From positions 22,810 through 86,809 of the forward strand of contig JAFUAO010000079.1 of the NCBI GenBank assembly GCA_017460665.1: a DNA stretch of 64,000 nt, in the 5' to 3' direction. Position numbers and translations under genes: made by a program. The stretch's first letter is position 1. The number at the start of each line of letters is the position of its first letter. Below the pieces are notes generated by a model. That model had not been told where the DNA came from, did no database searches, and saw nothing but the letters and a program-made list of their open reading frames with translations. This DNA is from Ruminococcus sp. Its GTDB lineage: Bacteria > Bacillota > Clostridia > Oscillospirales > Ruminococcaceae. Shown one piece after another: positions 25,654-35,334 of the stretch.

Positions 25654-26775
25654 TCAGATACGGCCGTTCTTGCCGATATAGAGCGGATAGGTCTCAGAGC
25701 CTGTGAGCACCTTCTCGTCGCTGATCTCAACGTTCTTGTCGGTGATGATCGAAGAGATACTGCAATTATTGCCGATCTTAGTGCCCTGAAGGATAACTGA
25801 ATCCTTCACGACGGTGCCCTTTCCGACCTTGACGCCGCGGAAGAGTATGCTGTTCTCAACAGTACCCTCGATTATGCAGCCGTCTGCGATCAGTGAGTTC
25901 TTGATCTTGGACTCAAGGCCGTACTTAGCCGGGCCGTTGTCGCCCACCTTAGTGAACACGGGCATATTCTTCTTGAAGAGCTGATCCCTCTTCTCGGAAT
26001 CCAGCAGGATCTTATTGGCCTGATAGTAGTTCTGGATACTGTCTATCCTCATGAAGATATCGTTGTGCTCATAGCCCATGATCTTGTACTCGTCCTTCTT
26101 GCCCTGTAAGATCTCACGGGTGAAGCTGTACTGATTGCGGCTGGAGGCGTCGAAAACGATCTTCTTGAGGAAGTCCTTGCTGACGATCATCATCTCCAGC
26201 CACTGAGCGCACTCGCCGGAGAACTGAGGATCCACCAGCACACCGTTTAGGCGCTCGTCTGAGTCGAACTCCAAGATCGTGGAGCAGCTGCTCTTCTCGC
26301 TGTCGTAGAAGCTCCTGCTGTAGATCAGGGTGATGTCGGCCTCGGTAGCCTTGTGCTGCTTGAGCACGGGGTTGAAGTCGATGGTCGTTACCACGTCGCA
26401 GTTGGCAAGGATAACGTACTTCGCAGAGGAGTGCTCAACGAAGCTCCAGATATTGCTCAGTGCGTCCAATCTGCCCTTGTAGATACCGCCGGTCTGGCTG
26501 TAGGGAGGCAGCAGGTGAAGGCCGCCCTTCTTACGGGCAAGGTCCCACTCACGGCCGGATCCTAAGTGGTCCAGCAGGGATCCGTAGTTGGACTTAGTGA
26601 TGACGCCCACCTCGGCCACGCTGGAATTTACCATATTTGAAAGAGGGAAATCGATCAGCCTATAGCGTCCGCCGAAGGGTATCGATCCCATGGTCCTCTG
26701 CTTAGTCAGCTCGCTGACATAAGAATCGTGCATACTTGCAAAGATCAGTCCTAAAACATTATAATTGACACTCAT
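25654..26775 (-). CDS. glgD: GlgD, non-catalytic ADP-glucose pyrophosphorylase subunit
   Basis: 373 residues resembling GlgC, with [21 protein letters not shown] near the N-terminus and a left-handed beta-helix C-terminal region (GVKVGKGTVVKDSVILQGTKIG). The GGxGxRL nucleotide loop of GlgC is replaced by FASMHDSYVSELTKQR, so it should not catalyse on its own. In Firmicutes GlgD raises the activity of GlgC in a heterotetramer. GGAGG precedes the ATG. glgC ends 14 bases upstream. Confidence 0.92.
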   Translation of the reverse strand: MSVNYNVLGLIFASMHDSYVSELTKQRTMGSIPFGGRYRLIDFPLSNMVNSSVAEVGVITKSNYGSLLDHLGSGREWDLARKKGGLHLLPPYSQTGGIYKGRLDALSNIWSFVEHSSAKYVILANCDVVTTIDFNPVLKQHKATEADITLIYSRSFYDSEKSSCSTILEFDSDERLNGVLVDPQFSGECAQWLEMMIVSKDFLKKIVFDASSRNQYSFTREILQGKKDEYKIMGYEHNDIFMRIDSIQNYYQANKILLDSEKRDQLFKKNMPVFTKVGDNGPAKYGLESKIKNSLIADGCIIEGTVENSILFRGVKVGKGTVVKDSVILQGTKIGNNCSISSIITDKNVEISDEKVLTGSETYPLYIGKNGRI

Positions 26776-26789
26776 TGTACTACCTCCGC

Positions 26790-28016
26790 TCAGATATTTT
26801 CGCCGATGATCTGCTTGGGATCCACGGACTTGTTCTCAGAAACGGTGACATTGTGGCCCACTACTGCGATTCCCCAGTCGTCACGGTTCTCCACCTGCTC
26901 GGGGCTCTTTCCGATGTGAGCGCCGCTCTCGATCATGCAGTCGCTGCCGACGATAGCGTACTCAACGACAGCGCCGGACTTGATCACCGTGCCGGGCATA
27001 ACTATGCTGTAGTTGACCGTAGCGCCCTCCTCGATCGTGACGCCTGAGAAGAGGATAGAGAAATCCACTGTACCGTTGACCTTGCTGCCCTCTGAGATCA
27101 TAGAGTTCTCGATGCAGGCGTTGTCGCCGATGTACTGCGGGGGCATATAGTCGTTCCTGGAGTAGATCTTCCAGCTCGGGTCGTAAAGGTCAAGGGGAAC
27201 GCTGGGGCTGAGCAGGTCCATATTGGCCTCCCAAAGGGAGTCAAGAGTACCTACGTCCTTCCAGTAGCCCTCGAACTCATAGGCGAACAGGCGCTGCTTA
27301 TCTCTCAGCATGGAGGTGATGATGTCCTTGCCGAAGTCCTTGGACCACTTCTCGCCACGGTCACGCTTAGCGTTGGCGTCCTCCTCGTTCTCGATGAGGT
27401 ACTTCTTCAGCTTATCCCAACTGAAAACATAGATGCCCATAGAGGCAAGTGTGGACTTAGGCTCAGCAGGCTTCTCCACGAAGTCTATCACCTGGTTCTG
27501 GTCGTCACAGATCATGATACCGAAGCGTGAGGCCTCAGCCTTGGGAACGTCGATGACTGAGATAGTGCAGTCTGCGTTGTTCTCGATGTGGAAATCCACC
27601 ATCTTTGAGTAATCCATCTTATAGATGTGGTCGCCGCCCAAAACGACAACATACTCAGGGTCATAGCGCTCGATGAAGCGGATGTTCTGATATATGGCAT
27701 TGGCAGTGCCCTCATACCATGAGGCGCCGGTCTGGGTCTCATAGGGAGGGAGCACATGGACTCCTCCGTTCAGCTTATCCAGATCCCAGGGCTGGCCGCT
27801 CCCGATGTACTCGTTGAGCACCAGGGGCTGATACTGAGTGAGCACGCCAACTGTGTCGATACCGGAGTTAGTGCAGTTCGACAGAGGGAAGTCGATAAGG
27901 CGGTACTTTCCGCCGTAGGGAACTGCCGGCTTTGCCACGTTCTTAGTCAGAGCATAAAGTCTGCTTCCCTGACCTCCTGCAAGGAGCATGGCTACGGTCT
28001 TTTTCTTAGTATACAT
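26790..28016 (-). CDS. glgC: glucose-1-phosphate adenylyltransferase
   Basis: Makes ADP-glucose from ATP and glucose-1-phosphate, the committed step of glycogen synthesis. The nucleotide loop [59 protein letters not shown] and the C-terminal beta-helix are all present. 408 residues is the usual length. AGGAGG lies before the ATG. It follows glgB by 49 bases and is partnered with glgD. Confidence 0.95.
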   Translation of the reverse strand: MYTKKKTVAMLLAGGQGSRLYALTKNVAKPAVPYGGKYRLIDFPLSNCTNSGIDTVGVLTQYQPLVLNEYIGSGQPWDLDKLNGGVHVLPPYETQTGASWYEGTANAIYQNIRFIERYDPEYVVVLGGDHIYKMDYSKMVDFHIENNADCTISVIDVPKAEASRFGIMICDDQNQVIDFVEKPAEPKSTLASMGIYVFSWDKLKKYLIENEEDANAKRDRGEKWSKDFGKDIITSMLRDKQRLFAYEFEGYWKDVGTLDSLWEANMDLLSPSVPLDLYDPSWKIYSRNDYMPPQYIGDNACIENSMISEGSKVNGTVDFSILFSGVTIEEGATVNYSIVMPGTVIKSGAVVEYAIVGSDCMIESGAHIGKSPEQVENRDDWGIAVVGHNVTVSENKSVDPKQIIGENI

Positions 28017-28065
28017 AGTATTCCTCCTGAAAAATATGTTGTTTGAGAGAGTTTTATATCATCCG

Positions 28066-30033
28066 TCAGGAAGACTTTTTCCTTGACGGAGCCTTGGTCT
28101 TTTTAGCGGGAGTCTCCCCTGCTGCCTTGGGCGCCCTCTTCTTCACGGGAGCGAATTTGAGGTAGAGCACTGACAGCGGCGGAAGGGTCATAGCGATGCT
28201 GTTGTCGAAGCCGTGCATAGGCACAGGGTCCGACTTATAGGCCTTCTCGCCGAGGCCTGCTCCTCCGAACTCAGGTGAGTCGGTATCGAACACCACCTTG
28301 TACTTGCCCTTTTCCGGGACGCCGATACGGTAGTCTCTGCGCTCGACGGGCACGAAGTTGCAGACAGCGATGATCTCCTCATGGGCGTCGTTGATCCTGC
28401 GGAAGGAGATGACGCTCTGCTTATAGTCGTCGTTAGAGATCCATGCGAAGCCCTCCCATGAGTCGTCGTTCTGCCAAAGAGGAGAGTTCTCCAGATAGAA
28501 CTTGTTGAGCTTCTCGGAGAATTTCAGCATATTCCTATGAGAGTCGAACTCCATAAGGCCCCAATCCAGCTGTGACTTATAGTCCCACTCCTTCATCTGG
28601 GCGAACTCCTGTCCCATGAACAGCAGCTTCTTGCCGGGGTGGGCCATCATATACGCCAGGAACGCACGGTATGAGGCGAATTTCTGGTCGTACTCGCCGG
28701 GCATCTTATTGATCATGGAGCACTTCCCGTGGACCACCTCATCGTGAGAGATCGGCAGGATATAGTTCTCCGAGAATGCGTAGAAGAAGGAGAATGTCAG
28801 CTTGTCGTGATTGAACGCACGGTAGATCGGGTCAAGTGACATATAGCTGAGCATATCGTTCATCCAGCCCATGTTCCACTTGAAATTGAAGCCCAGTCCG
28901 CCTATATCCGTAGGCTTTGTGACCAGCGGCCATGCTGTTGACTCCTCAGCGATCATCAGGGCGTCGGGGTGCTTTGAGAAAACGGCCTCATTGAGGTGCT
29001 TGAGGAATTGTACTGCCTCAAGGTTCTCGTTGCCGCCGTAGATATTGGCGACCCACTCGCCGTCCCTGCGGTCGTAGTCCAGATAGAGCATAGAAGCCAC
29101 GGCGTCCACTCTCAGGCCGTCAACGTGGAACTCATCGAACCAGTAGTTCGCACTTGAGATAAGGAAGGAGCAGACCTCGGCCTTGCCATAGTCGAAGACC
29201 CTCGTGCCCCAAGCCTTGTGCTCACGCTTGCGCTCGTCGGTATACTCATAGCAGCAGGTGCCGTCGAACTCATAAAGTCCGGGGGCGTCCTTGGGGAAAT
29301 GAGCCGGCACCCAGTCGAGGATGACGCCTATCCCTGCCTTATGGAACATCTCCACCATGGTCCGGAAGTCGTCCGGAGTGCCATATCGGGAGGTGGGGGC
29401 GAAATAGCCGGTCACCTGATAGCCCCATGAGCCGTCGAAGGGGTACTCGGTAAGGGGCATGAACTCCACATGGGTGTATGACATCTTCTTTAGATAAGGT
29501 ATGATCTCCTTAGCGAAGGTGATATAATCGAGGAATACCTCCTCGCCGTAATTCTTCCATGAGCTAAGGTGGACCTCATAGATATTGACGGGGCTCTTAT
29601 AGACCACGTTCTTGTGCTTCTCGGCGGCCCAGGTCTTGTCGTCCCACTCAAAGCTGCTCTCAAAGATCTTTGAGGCAGTACCCGGGCGGGTCTCATAATG
29701 AGCAGCATAAGGGTCAGATTTCAGCAAGATCCTGCCGTCCCTTGTTTCGATGCTGAACTTATAAGCGTCGAACTGGGCAAGACCGGAGATATTGGCCTCC
29801 CAGACACCGTCTGCGATGAGCTCCATAGTATTCTTCGAGCGGTCCCATTGGTTGAAATCCCCCACCACGGAAACGCTGACTGCATTAGGAGCCCAAACTC
29901 TGAAAGTGAAGACCTTGCCACGGCCCCTCTTCTTTGAATGAACGCCGAAGAATTTATAGGCCTCGTAATTTTTCCCCTGATAAAAAAGATACAGCGGGAA
30001 GTCGTTGGAATTGTTATTATTTTTAACAGACAT
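28066..30033 (-). CDS. glgB: 1,4-alpha-glucan branching enzyme
   Basis: GH13 enzyme that makes alpha-1,6 branches. A CBM48-type N-terminal domain (~20-120, KVFTFRVWAPNAVSVSVVGD) precedes the barrel with DGLRVDAVASM (nucleophile Asp), MIAEEST (acid/base Glu) and ISHDEVVHG. The last ~20 residues are a Lys/Ala/Pro/Ser tail (PAKKTKAPSRKKSS), an unusual basic extension perhaps for binding or localisation. AAAGGAGG precedes the ATG. It is the first gene of the operon. The 172 bases upstream show no convincing −35/−10 pair. Confidence 0.94.
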   Translation of the reverse strand: MSVKNNNNSNDFPLYLFYQGKNYEAYKFFGVHSKKRGRGKVFTFRVWAPNAVSVSVVGDFNQWDRSKNTMELIADGVWEANISGLAQFDAYKFSIETRDGRILLKSDPYAAHYETRPGTASKIFESSFEWDDKTWAAEKHKNVVYKSPVNIYEVHLSSWKNYGEEVFLDYITFAKEIIPYLKKMSYTHVEFMPLTEYPFDGSWGYQVTGYFAPTSRYGTPDDFRTMVEMFHKAGIGVILDWVPAHFPKDAPGLYEFDGTCCYEYTDERKREHKAWGTRVFDYGKAEVCSFLISSANYWFDEFHVDGLRVDAVASMLYLDYDRRDGEWVANIYGGNENLEAVQFLKHLNEAVFSKHPDALMIAEESTAWPLVTKPTDIGGLGFNFKWNMGWMNDMLSYMSLDPIYRAFNHDKLTFSFFYAFSENYILPISHDEVVHGKCSMINKMPGEYDQKFASYRAFLAYMMAHPGKKLLFMGQEFAQMKEWDYKSQLDWGLMEFDSHRNMLKFSEKLNKFYLENSPLWQNDDSWEGFAWISNDDYKQSVISFRRINDAHEEIIAVCNFVPVERRDYRIGVPEKGKYKVVFDTDSPEFGGAGLGEKAYKSDPVPMHGFDNSIAMTLPPLSVLYLKFAPVKKRAPKAAGETPAKKTKAPSRKKSS

Positions 30034-30205
30034 AATTCAGCCTCCTTTGCTATTTTCATTTTATCAGGATCAGCGAAATTATTCAAGCATTTTCATTATT
30101 TATAAAAAAATTTCAGACGTTACGCTAATTTTTACCTGTCTCTTTAGTGCAATTTGACAGATAATAGACTGTCTATCACAAAGAGACTTTGTCTAAAATA
30201 ACACA

Positions 30206-32449
30206 TCAGCGGCTGTTTTTTGAGATCCTGATCCCTATCACCGTAACGTCGTCCGGTCGGAAGGTAGGTGCGAACACCGGCGCCTTTCCGCAGATCTGGT
30301 CCACGATCGTTTTCAGGTCTCCGCCCTTCAGGAGGAGCTCCTTGATGAACAGGTACTCCCCCTCTGAGATCCCGTCGGAGAACATGATCACCGTGTCCCC
30401 CGGCGAGACTTGGAAGGTGTTGGTGCTGACCTCGGACTGCTGACAGATCCCGATCGGGAAGGTGGGGGCAGAGACCTTCAAAACGCTCCCCCCGTGAAGG
30501 ATCAGAGTTGGCGCAGCTCCCGATTTTACGGTCTCTAAGAGGCCACGGTCCAGGTCGAAGCGTGATGCGTCAAGGGTCGCAAAGGCCTCCTCACGGGACT
30601 TGGTCAGCATGACGGAATTGATCAGCCGCACGGCGCTGAGGCAGTCGGCTCCCCCGGTCATCAGGCGCCGGAAGAGCTTCACCACCAGCCGGCTCTCCAG
30701 AGCAGCCTCCCGGCCGGTACCCATGCCGTCAGAGAGCACCACCGTGGCCGTGCCGGTGCCGTCGTTGAAGGAAAGGCAGGTGTCGCCGTTCTCTTTGGAG
30801 CCGCTGGCGCAGGAGGAGGCTCCGTAGACCTCCACCGCCAGCCTCGGAGGCTCGAAGAGCCGGATCCTGATCTGGCGGCCGGAGCTGACAGGCTCGGTAC
30901 ACTCAAGATGTGTCCCCAGCTCGTCGGCGGCAAGGTCGCAGACCCTGAGGGCTTGTCCGGGAGGATCCTTGGGCGAAAAATAGAGCTCGATCAGCAGCCT
31001 CCCCGACGGCGCATACCCGGCGATCACCTCCTCGGGTGCGATCCCCCGGCGGCGGAGCCTCTCCCCTACGGCCTTGCTCAGGGCGCCGGAGTACCTGAGC
31101 TGGGCGGTCCGGCCGGAGCTGCGGACGATCTCCTCGGTCAGGCGGAGCTGCTCGAAGAGGAGCCGGCGGCTGTCGGCGCTGCGTAGCTCCATGACCCGGT
31201 CGGCCATCTCCTCCCGGCGGAATTTCCGGAAGGAGCCCACAAGGTCCTCCTTCCGCAGACAGCCCGAGAGCTCGTAGGGGAAGGGCTCACGGGAGGTCTC
31301 GCCCATGGCTGCGAGTCGTGCGAAGCCCTTGGCGGTGGGCTCCTTTTCGGTGTGCCAGCAGACCATCTTCCGGTAGCAAAGGTCGCAGACGTCATGGCAG
31401 ACCTTCGCCGAAATATCGGGCTTTTCCTCGCTCACATCTAGGAGCTCGCCCAGCTTTTCGGCCTCCTTGCGGACCGCCCCGATCGAGTCCGAGAGGAAGT
31501 TCATCCGGGCGCTCATTATATCCGGCATGGCGTGGAGGGCCTCGCTGCCGGCGGCGATCCACTTGTCCGAGTAGAAGGGCGCTGCCAGCACGAATACCGC
31601 CGAGGCGATGAAGATGTCCAGCAGCCCATAGACGCTCTCCTCGGTGAAGCCGGAGAGGATCATCAGCAGGAAGTTCATCACGAGGAAGGCTCCGGCGGCA
31701 GTTGCTGCCCGGAACCGCCCCATATAGCCTGTCAGCAGGCCGGCTGCCGGCAGGAGCGCTATCAGGGCGCCCTTGTCCGGCGAGGCGAGAAAGGCTCCGC
31801 AGACCGTGAGGGCTCCGCAGAGGACGCCTCCCAGCTGGCTGTAAAAATAGGCCGCAGTCAGGGTAATTATTGCTCCGAGGATCATGCCGATATTTATATA
31901 ATGTATGTCCACTGTGCAGAGAGAGGCAGTGTAGACCGTCAGCACAGCCGCTCCTGCGCAGCCGCCCTTCCCTGTCAGGTCCAAGACCCGGCACTGTCTG
32001 ATGCTCCCAAGGACCGTACCGAGAGCCAGCGTGGTCCCGCCGGCCAGCGCTCCGTAAAAGGCGTAGAACAGCAGTCTTTCGCCCATATTACCCATGACGG
32101 CGGAGACTGCCGCTCCCGACAGCAGCACCGACACAGCCGTGACCGCCGCAGAGCTTTTGGGAGCCTCGGCCTTCTCCGTCACCAGCTTGGCGATCACGAT
32201 CAGTGCCATCGCCGCCAGCTTCACCATGGCCTTGCCCACTGCTCCGGTCATGATGCACCGGAGGAGAGCTCCTGCCAGGACGGCAGCGCTGTTGGGGAGA
32301 GAAAGCGCTCCGGAAAGGGATATATCGCCGAATGAGGCCGCTCCTGCAAGGCTCGTCCCTGAGAGCAGCCAGCCTCCTCCGAGAGAAAATGCGAAGGCCA
32401 GCACAGAGGCCGCCGGGCTCTCCGGGGAGAGAGATCTGAGTTTTGCCAT
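30206..32449 (-). CDS. spoIIE: stage II sporulation protein E (PP2C phosphatase)
   Basis: SpoIIE dephosphorylates SpoIIAA to activate sigmaF at the polar septum. About ten membrane helices fill residues ~10-285. The central region has the family's cysteine pattern CHDVCDLCYRKMVCW (~353). The C-terminal PP2C domain (~545-745) has VLSDGMGTGREAALES and DTVIMFSDGISEG. About 747 residues, slightly shorter than in Bacillus. ATG at 32449 is chosen because AGGTG lies six bases ahead; earlier GTG/ATG codons overlap that site. It is transcribed toward the glg operon 172 bases away. Confidence 0.9.
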   Translation of the reverse strand: MAKLRSLSPESPAASVLAFAFSLGGGWLLSGTSLAGAASFGDISLSGALSLPNSAAVLAGALLRCIMTGAVGKAMVKLAAMALIVIAKLVTEKAEAPKSSAAVTAVSVLLSGAAVSAVMGNMGERLLFYAFYGALAGGTTLALGTVLGSIRQCRVLDLTGKGGCAGAAVLTVYTASLCTVDIHYINIGMILGAIITLTAAYFYSQLGGVLCGALTVCGAFLASPDKGALIALLPAAGLLTGYMGRFRAATAAGAFLVMNFLLMILSGFTEESVYGLLDIFIASAVFVLAAPFYSDKWIAAGSEALHAMPDIMSARMNFLSDSIGAVRKEAEKLGELLDVSEEKPDISAKVCHDVCDLCYRKMVCWHTEKEPTAKGFARLAAMGETSREPFPYELSGCLRKEDLVGSFRKFRREEMADRVMELRSADSRRLLFEQLRLTEEIVRSSGRTAQLRYSGALSKAVGERLRRRGIAPEEVIAGYAPSGRLLIELYFSPKDPPGQALRVCDLAADELGTHLECTEPVSSGRQIRIRLFEPPRLAVEVYGASSCASGSKENGDTCLSFNDGTGTATVVLSDGMGTGREAALESRLVVKLFRRLMTGGADCLSAVRLINSVMLTKSREEAFATLDASRFDLDRGLLETVKSGAAPTLILHGGSVLKVSAPTFPIGICQQSEVSTNTFQVSPGDTVIMFSDGISEGEYLFIKELLLKGGDLKTIVDQICGKAPVFAPTFRPDDVTVIGIRISKNSR

Positions 32450-32481
32450 ATTCATCACCTGCTAAAAAAGTCATCATTCCC

Positions 32482-32515
32482 ATGATACCACAGCTCCCCT
32501 GCGTAATATGTCGGA
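32482..32515 (-). promoter_or_regulatory. possible Spo0A-type promoter of spoIIE
   Basis: On the minus strand TATCAT (plus 32482-32487) could be a −10. There is no good −35, but TCCGACA (plus 32509-32515), one mismatch from the Spo0A box, lies in the −35 region as in Spo0A-activated promoters. The evidence is weak. The rest of 32450-32703 shows nothing I can support. Confidence 0.25.
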
Positions 32516-32703
32516 ATGGGTACATAACTATTTTTATATGGCAATAAAGTTTCAAAACTCTCCGGGAGTGGGCGCTTTTGTTCTAAAGAACGGAAAATAA
32601 GTTCATCTGAACCTATTTTGCGGTTGTCTGAAGTTCACCTCCTCCATATCCCCGGATATTTGACCTCATGATAAAAACGTATGGGGCGATTTTCCGCAAT
32701 ATA

Positions 32704-32732
32704 TTGACTTTTTTCGGAATATGCTGTATAAT
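32704..32732 (+). promoter_or_regulatory. sigmaA-type promoter of the flotillin operon
   Basis: TTGACT (32704-32709) and TATAAT (32727-32732) with a 17-bp spacer, 55 bases before the start codon. Confidence 0.88.
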
Positions 32733-32787
32733 GGTCTCATACGGTACCGCATACCGAAAAAATGTAAATGATATGGAGGATACGATC

Positions 32788-34302
32788 ATGGAAATGAACA
32801 TCACAACGATCATTATCATCGCAGTAGTTGCCGTGTTACTGATCATCATCCTGGCTATGGGCTATATAAAGGCTCCGCCGGATACCGCTTACATCATCTC
32901 AGGTCTGAGACGAAAGATCATCATCGGAAAGGCCAGCGTAAGGATCCCATTCTTCGAGCGTGTGGATAAGCTGAAGCTCCAGCTCATCGCCGTAGACGTA
33001 AAGACCTCCAGCGCTGTTCCTACCGCAGACTACATCAATATCAACGTTGACGCCAACGTTAACGTCAAGGTCTCCAGCGACCCCGTACTGATCAAGCTGG
33101 GCGCAGAGAACTTCCTCAATAAGGACACCGTCTACATCGCTAAGGTGGCCAGAGAGGTGCTGGAAGGCAATATGCGTGAGATCGTGGGCCAGATGACCCT
33201 CGTTTCTATGGTGAACGACCGTAAGGCTTTCGCTGAGAAGGTGCAGGAGAATGCGGCTCCCGACCTGAACAGGATGGGCCTTGAGATAGTTTCGTTCAAC
33301 GTCCAGAACTTCACCGATGACCAGAACCTCATCGAGAACCTGGGTATCGACAACGTTACTACTATCCAGAAGAAGGCCGCTATCGCAAGGGCCGAGTCCG
33401 AAAAGGAGATCGAGATCGCCAAGGCTCAGGCTATGAAGGAGGCCAACGACGCAAGAGTAGTTGCCGAGACCGAGGTAGCTCAGAAGAACAACCAGCTCGC
33501 TATCCGTCAGGCCGAGCTCAAAAAAGAGGCCGACACCCAGCTCGCTATCGCCGACGCTGCTTACGAGATCCAGAAGGAAGAGCAGCGTAAGACCATCGAG
33601 ATCTCTAAGGCCAACGCCAACATCGCTGCTTCCGAGAAGGACGTTGAGCTGAAGGCTAGAGAGGCCGAGGTAACTGAGAAGTCCCTGGAGGCTCAGGTAA
33701 AGAAAAAGGCCGAGGCTGAGAAGTACGCTGCTCAGCAGGATGCCGACGCTAAGCTGTATCAGCTCAAAAAAGAGGCCGAGGCCGACCGCTTCCAGCGTGA
33801 GCAGGAGGCTGAGGCTCAGAAGGCCGAGGCAGAGGCCCAGAAGTTCGCCCGTATGCAGGAGGCCGAGGGTATCGCTGCCGTTGGTCAGGCCGAAGCCGAC
33901 GCAATCCGTGCTAAGGGACTTGCTGAGGCCGAGGGTATCAACGCTAAGGCCGAGGCTATGAAGAAGTACGGCGAGGCTGCCGTTCTGGAGATGTACTTCA
34001 AGGCTCTCCCCGAGGTAGTAAAGAACGCCGCTGCTCCCCTGTCCAGCGTTGACAAGATCACCATGTACGGTGAGGGCAATTCCAGCAAGCTGGTAGGCGA
34101 CATCATCAACTCTACAACTAAGATCACCGACGGTCTCACCGAGGCCACCGGCGTTGACATCAGAGCTCTTCTGGCAGGCTTCCTTGGAGGAAAGATCGCT
34201 GACGTGAGCGGAGCACCTGCTGCTCCGGCTGCTCCCGTTCCTCCTCCGCCTCCGGCATTCTACTATCCGCCCGAGGCCCCCACTGACGGCACAGAAGAGT
34301 AA
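32788..34302 (+). CDS. flotillin/YqiK-like SPFH membrane protein
   Basis: 504 residues. One membrane helix (~5-25) is followed by an SPFH domain (~30-200: PPDTAYIISGLRRKIIIGKASVRIPF, DVKTSSAVPTADYININVDANV). A very long Ala/Glu/Lys coiled coil (~210-420) ends in EAEGIAAVGQAEADAIRAKGLAEAEGI. The C-terminus is Pro/Ala-rich. Flotillins scaffold ordered membrane microdomains. The start at 32788 follows GGAGG by eight bases; a longer frame would begin upstream of the promoter −10 and is rejected. The next gene is 24 bases downstream. Confidence 0.92.
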   Translation: MEMNITTIIIIAVVAVLLIIILAMGYIKAPPDTAYIISGLRRKIIIGKASVRIPFFERVDKLKLQLIAVDVKTSSAVPTADYININVDANVNVKVSSDPVLIKLGAENFLNKDTVYIAKVAREVLEGNMREIVGQMTLVSMVNDRKAFAEKVQENAAPDLNRMGLEIVSFNVQNFTDDQNLIENLGIDNVTTIQKKAAIARAESEKEIEIAKAQAMKEANDARVVAETEVAQKNNQLAIRQAELKKEADTQLAIADAAYEIQKEEQRKTIEISKANANIAASEKDVELKAREAEVTEKSLEAQVKKKAEAEKYAAQQDADAKLYQLKKEAEADRFQREQEAEAQKAEAEAQKFARMQEAEGIAAVGQAEADAIRAKGLAEAEGINAKAEAMKKYGEAAVLEMYFKALPEVVKNAAAPLSSVDKITMYGEGNSSKLVGDIINSTTKITDGLTEATGVDIRALLAGFLGGKIADVSGAPAAPAAPVPPPPPAFYYPPEAPTDGTEE

Positions 34303-34326
34303 GCCGCTCCGCTGGGAGGGATAAGT

Positions 34327-34689
34327 ATGGCTGTCGTTATCATAGTCAGCATCATCACAGCCTCCGCTCTTGCTTTGGGCGGAGCCGGGATGCTCAAATG
34401 CGCTGACAACACCGAGGACCGCTCCGTCGGCTTTCGGACAGGGCGAGCACTGGCAGGACAGGATCAGTGGAGCTTCGCCAACAGACGCTGCGGGATCCGC
34501 TGGCTCATCGAAGGGATATTTTTCCTTGGGGCCAGCCTCGTATGGGTCCTAGCTGTCATGCCGAACGTTAGCGGCACTGTAGGCGGATCGGTACAGCTCA
34601 TGCTGCTGATCTTAGAGATCGGCTGCGGAGCGTGGTCCGCTGTGACAACTGAGTTAAAGCTGAAAGACGGATCCAGCGATCCAAGCTGA
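34327..34689 (+). CDS. SdpI-like small membrane protein
   Basis: 120 residues with an N-terminal helix (~2-22) and two later helices (~60-80, 86-106). Between them lies SVGFRTGRALAGQDQW..AN, which resembles the YRTPxS...W..AN motif of the SdpI/YhfL immunity-related family, although only part of that family's length is present. It shares the flotillin transcript and is closed by a terminator. Function is inferred only from the motif. Confidence 0.55.
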   Translation: MAVVIIVSIITASALALGGAGMLKCADNTEDRSVGFRTGRALAGQDQWSFANRRCGIRWLIEGIFFLGASLVWVLAVMPNVSGTVGGSVQLMLLILEIGCGAWSAVTTELKLKDGSSDPS

Positions 34690-34695
34690 ACGATC

Positions 34696-34726
34696 AAGGC
34701 CCGAGGTATGCCCTCGGGCCTTTTTT
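34696..34726 (+). terminator. intrinsic terminator after the flotillin operon
   Basis: The arms AAGGCCCGAGG and CCTCGGGCCTT, with T residues through 34726. Confidence 0.9.
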
Positions 34727-34746
34727 CAAAAAAATTTCCGGAAAAA

Positions 34747-34776
34747 TTGACCAAACTCATTTCTGTATCGTGTTAT
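34747..34776 (+). promoter_or_regulatory. possible promoter of the sigma/anti-sigma operon
   Basis: TTGACC (34747-34752) and TGTTAT (34771-34776) are 18 bp apart. The −10 is weak, so the real promoter may be recognised by the ECF sigma factor itself. Confidence 0.4.
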
Positions 34777-34797
34777 AAGTGAAAGGAGTTGATGATA

Positions 34798-35334
34798 ATG
34801 GATACAGCCGAATATACCGGAGAGAACGGCCTGATCATACAGCAGGTCACAGGCTCCGGTGCGCGCGCCGGCTCAGTCAGGGACGCTGTGGAGTCCTACG
34901 GTGATATGCTCTTCCGGCTATGCCTCATCATGCTCAGGAACTATGCTGACGCTGAGGACGCCGTGCAGGAGTCTTTCATCAAGTATATGCAGAAGGCACC
35001 CATATTCACTGACCAGGAACACGAGAAAGCGTGGCTGCTGAAGGTCGCCTCAAATAAATGCAGAGACATCATCCGTTACCGCTCACGGCACTTTACTGAG
35101 CCGGAGGAGGTGCTGGGTAATATCCCTGCCATGGACCGTGAGAGCAGCCATATACTTGAAGCGCTCATGGAGCTGCCGGAAAAATTCCGACTCGTCCTGA
35201 CCCTCCACTACGTCGAGGAGTACAAGGTGGATCAGATCGCAGGAATGATCGGGAAGTCGCCCTCCGCCGTGAAGATGCGGCTGGCAAAGGGCAGGAAGCT
35301 CCTTGAGGAGAAATACAGAAAGGAGTATTTGTAA
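34798..35334 (+). CDS. ECF-type RNA polymerase sigma factor
   Basis: 178 residues. Region 2 (~25-90) has YGDMLFRLCLIMLRNYADAEDAVQESFIKYM and EKAWLLKVASNKCRDIIR. Region 4 (~118-175) has LPEKFRLVLTLHYVEEYKVDQIA and an SPSAVKMRLAKGRK recognition helix. The extra N-terminal ~22 residues are unusual. AGGAG is nine bases before the chosen ATG at 34798; TTG and ATG codons a little earlier are too close to it. The stop overlaps the next start (TAATG), the usual sigma/anti-sigma coupling. Confidence 0.88.
   Translation: MDTAEYTGENGLIIQQVTGSGARAGSVRDAVESYGDMLFRLCLIMLRNYADAEDAVQESFIKYMQKAPIFTDQEHEKAWLLKVASNKCRDIIRYRSRHFTEPEEVLGNIPAMDRESSHILEALMELPEKFRLVLTLHYVEEYKVDQIAGMIGKSPSAVKMRLAKGRKLLEEKYRKEYL

Noticed and set aside
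30034-30205. Promoter for the glg operon
   Set aside because: Several AT-rich hexamers are present, but none pairs with a −35 at 16-18 bp, so none is called.
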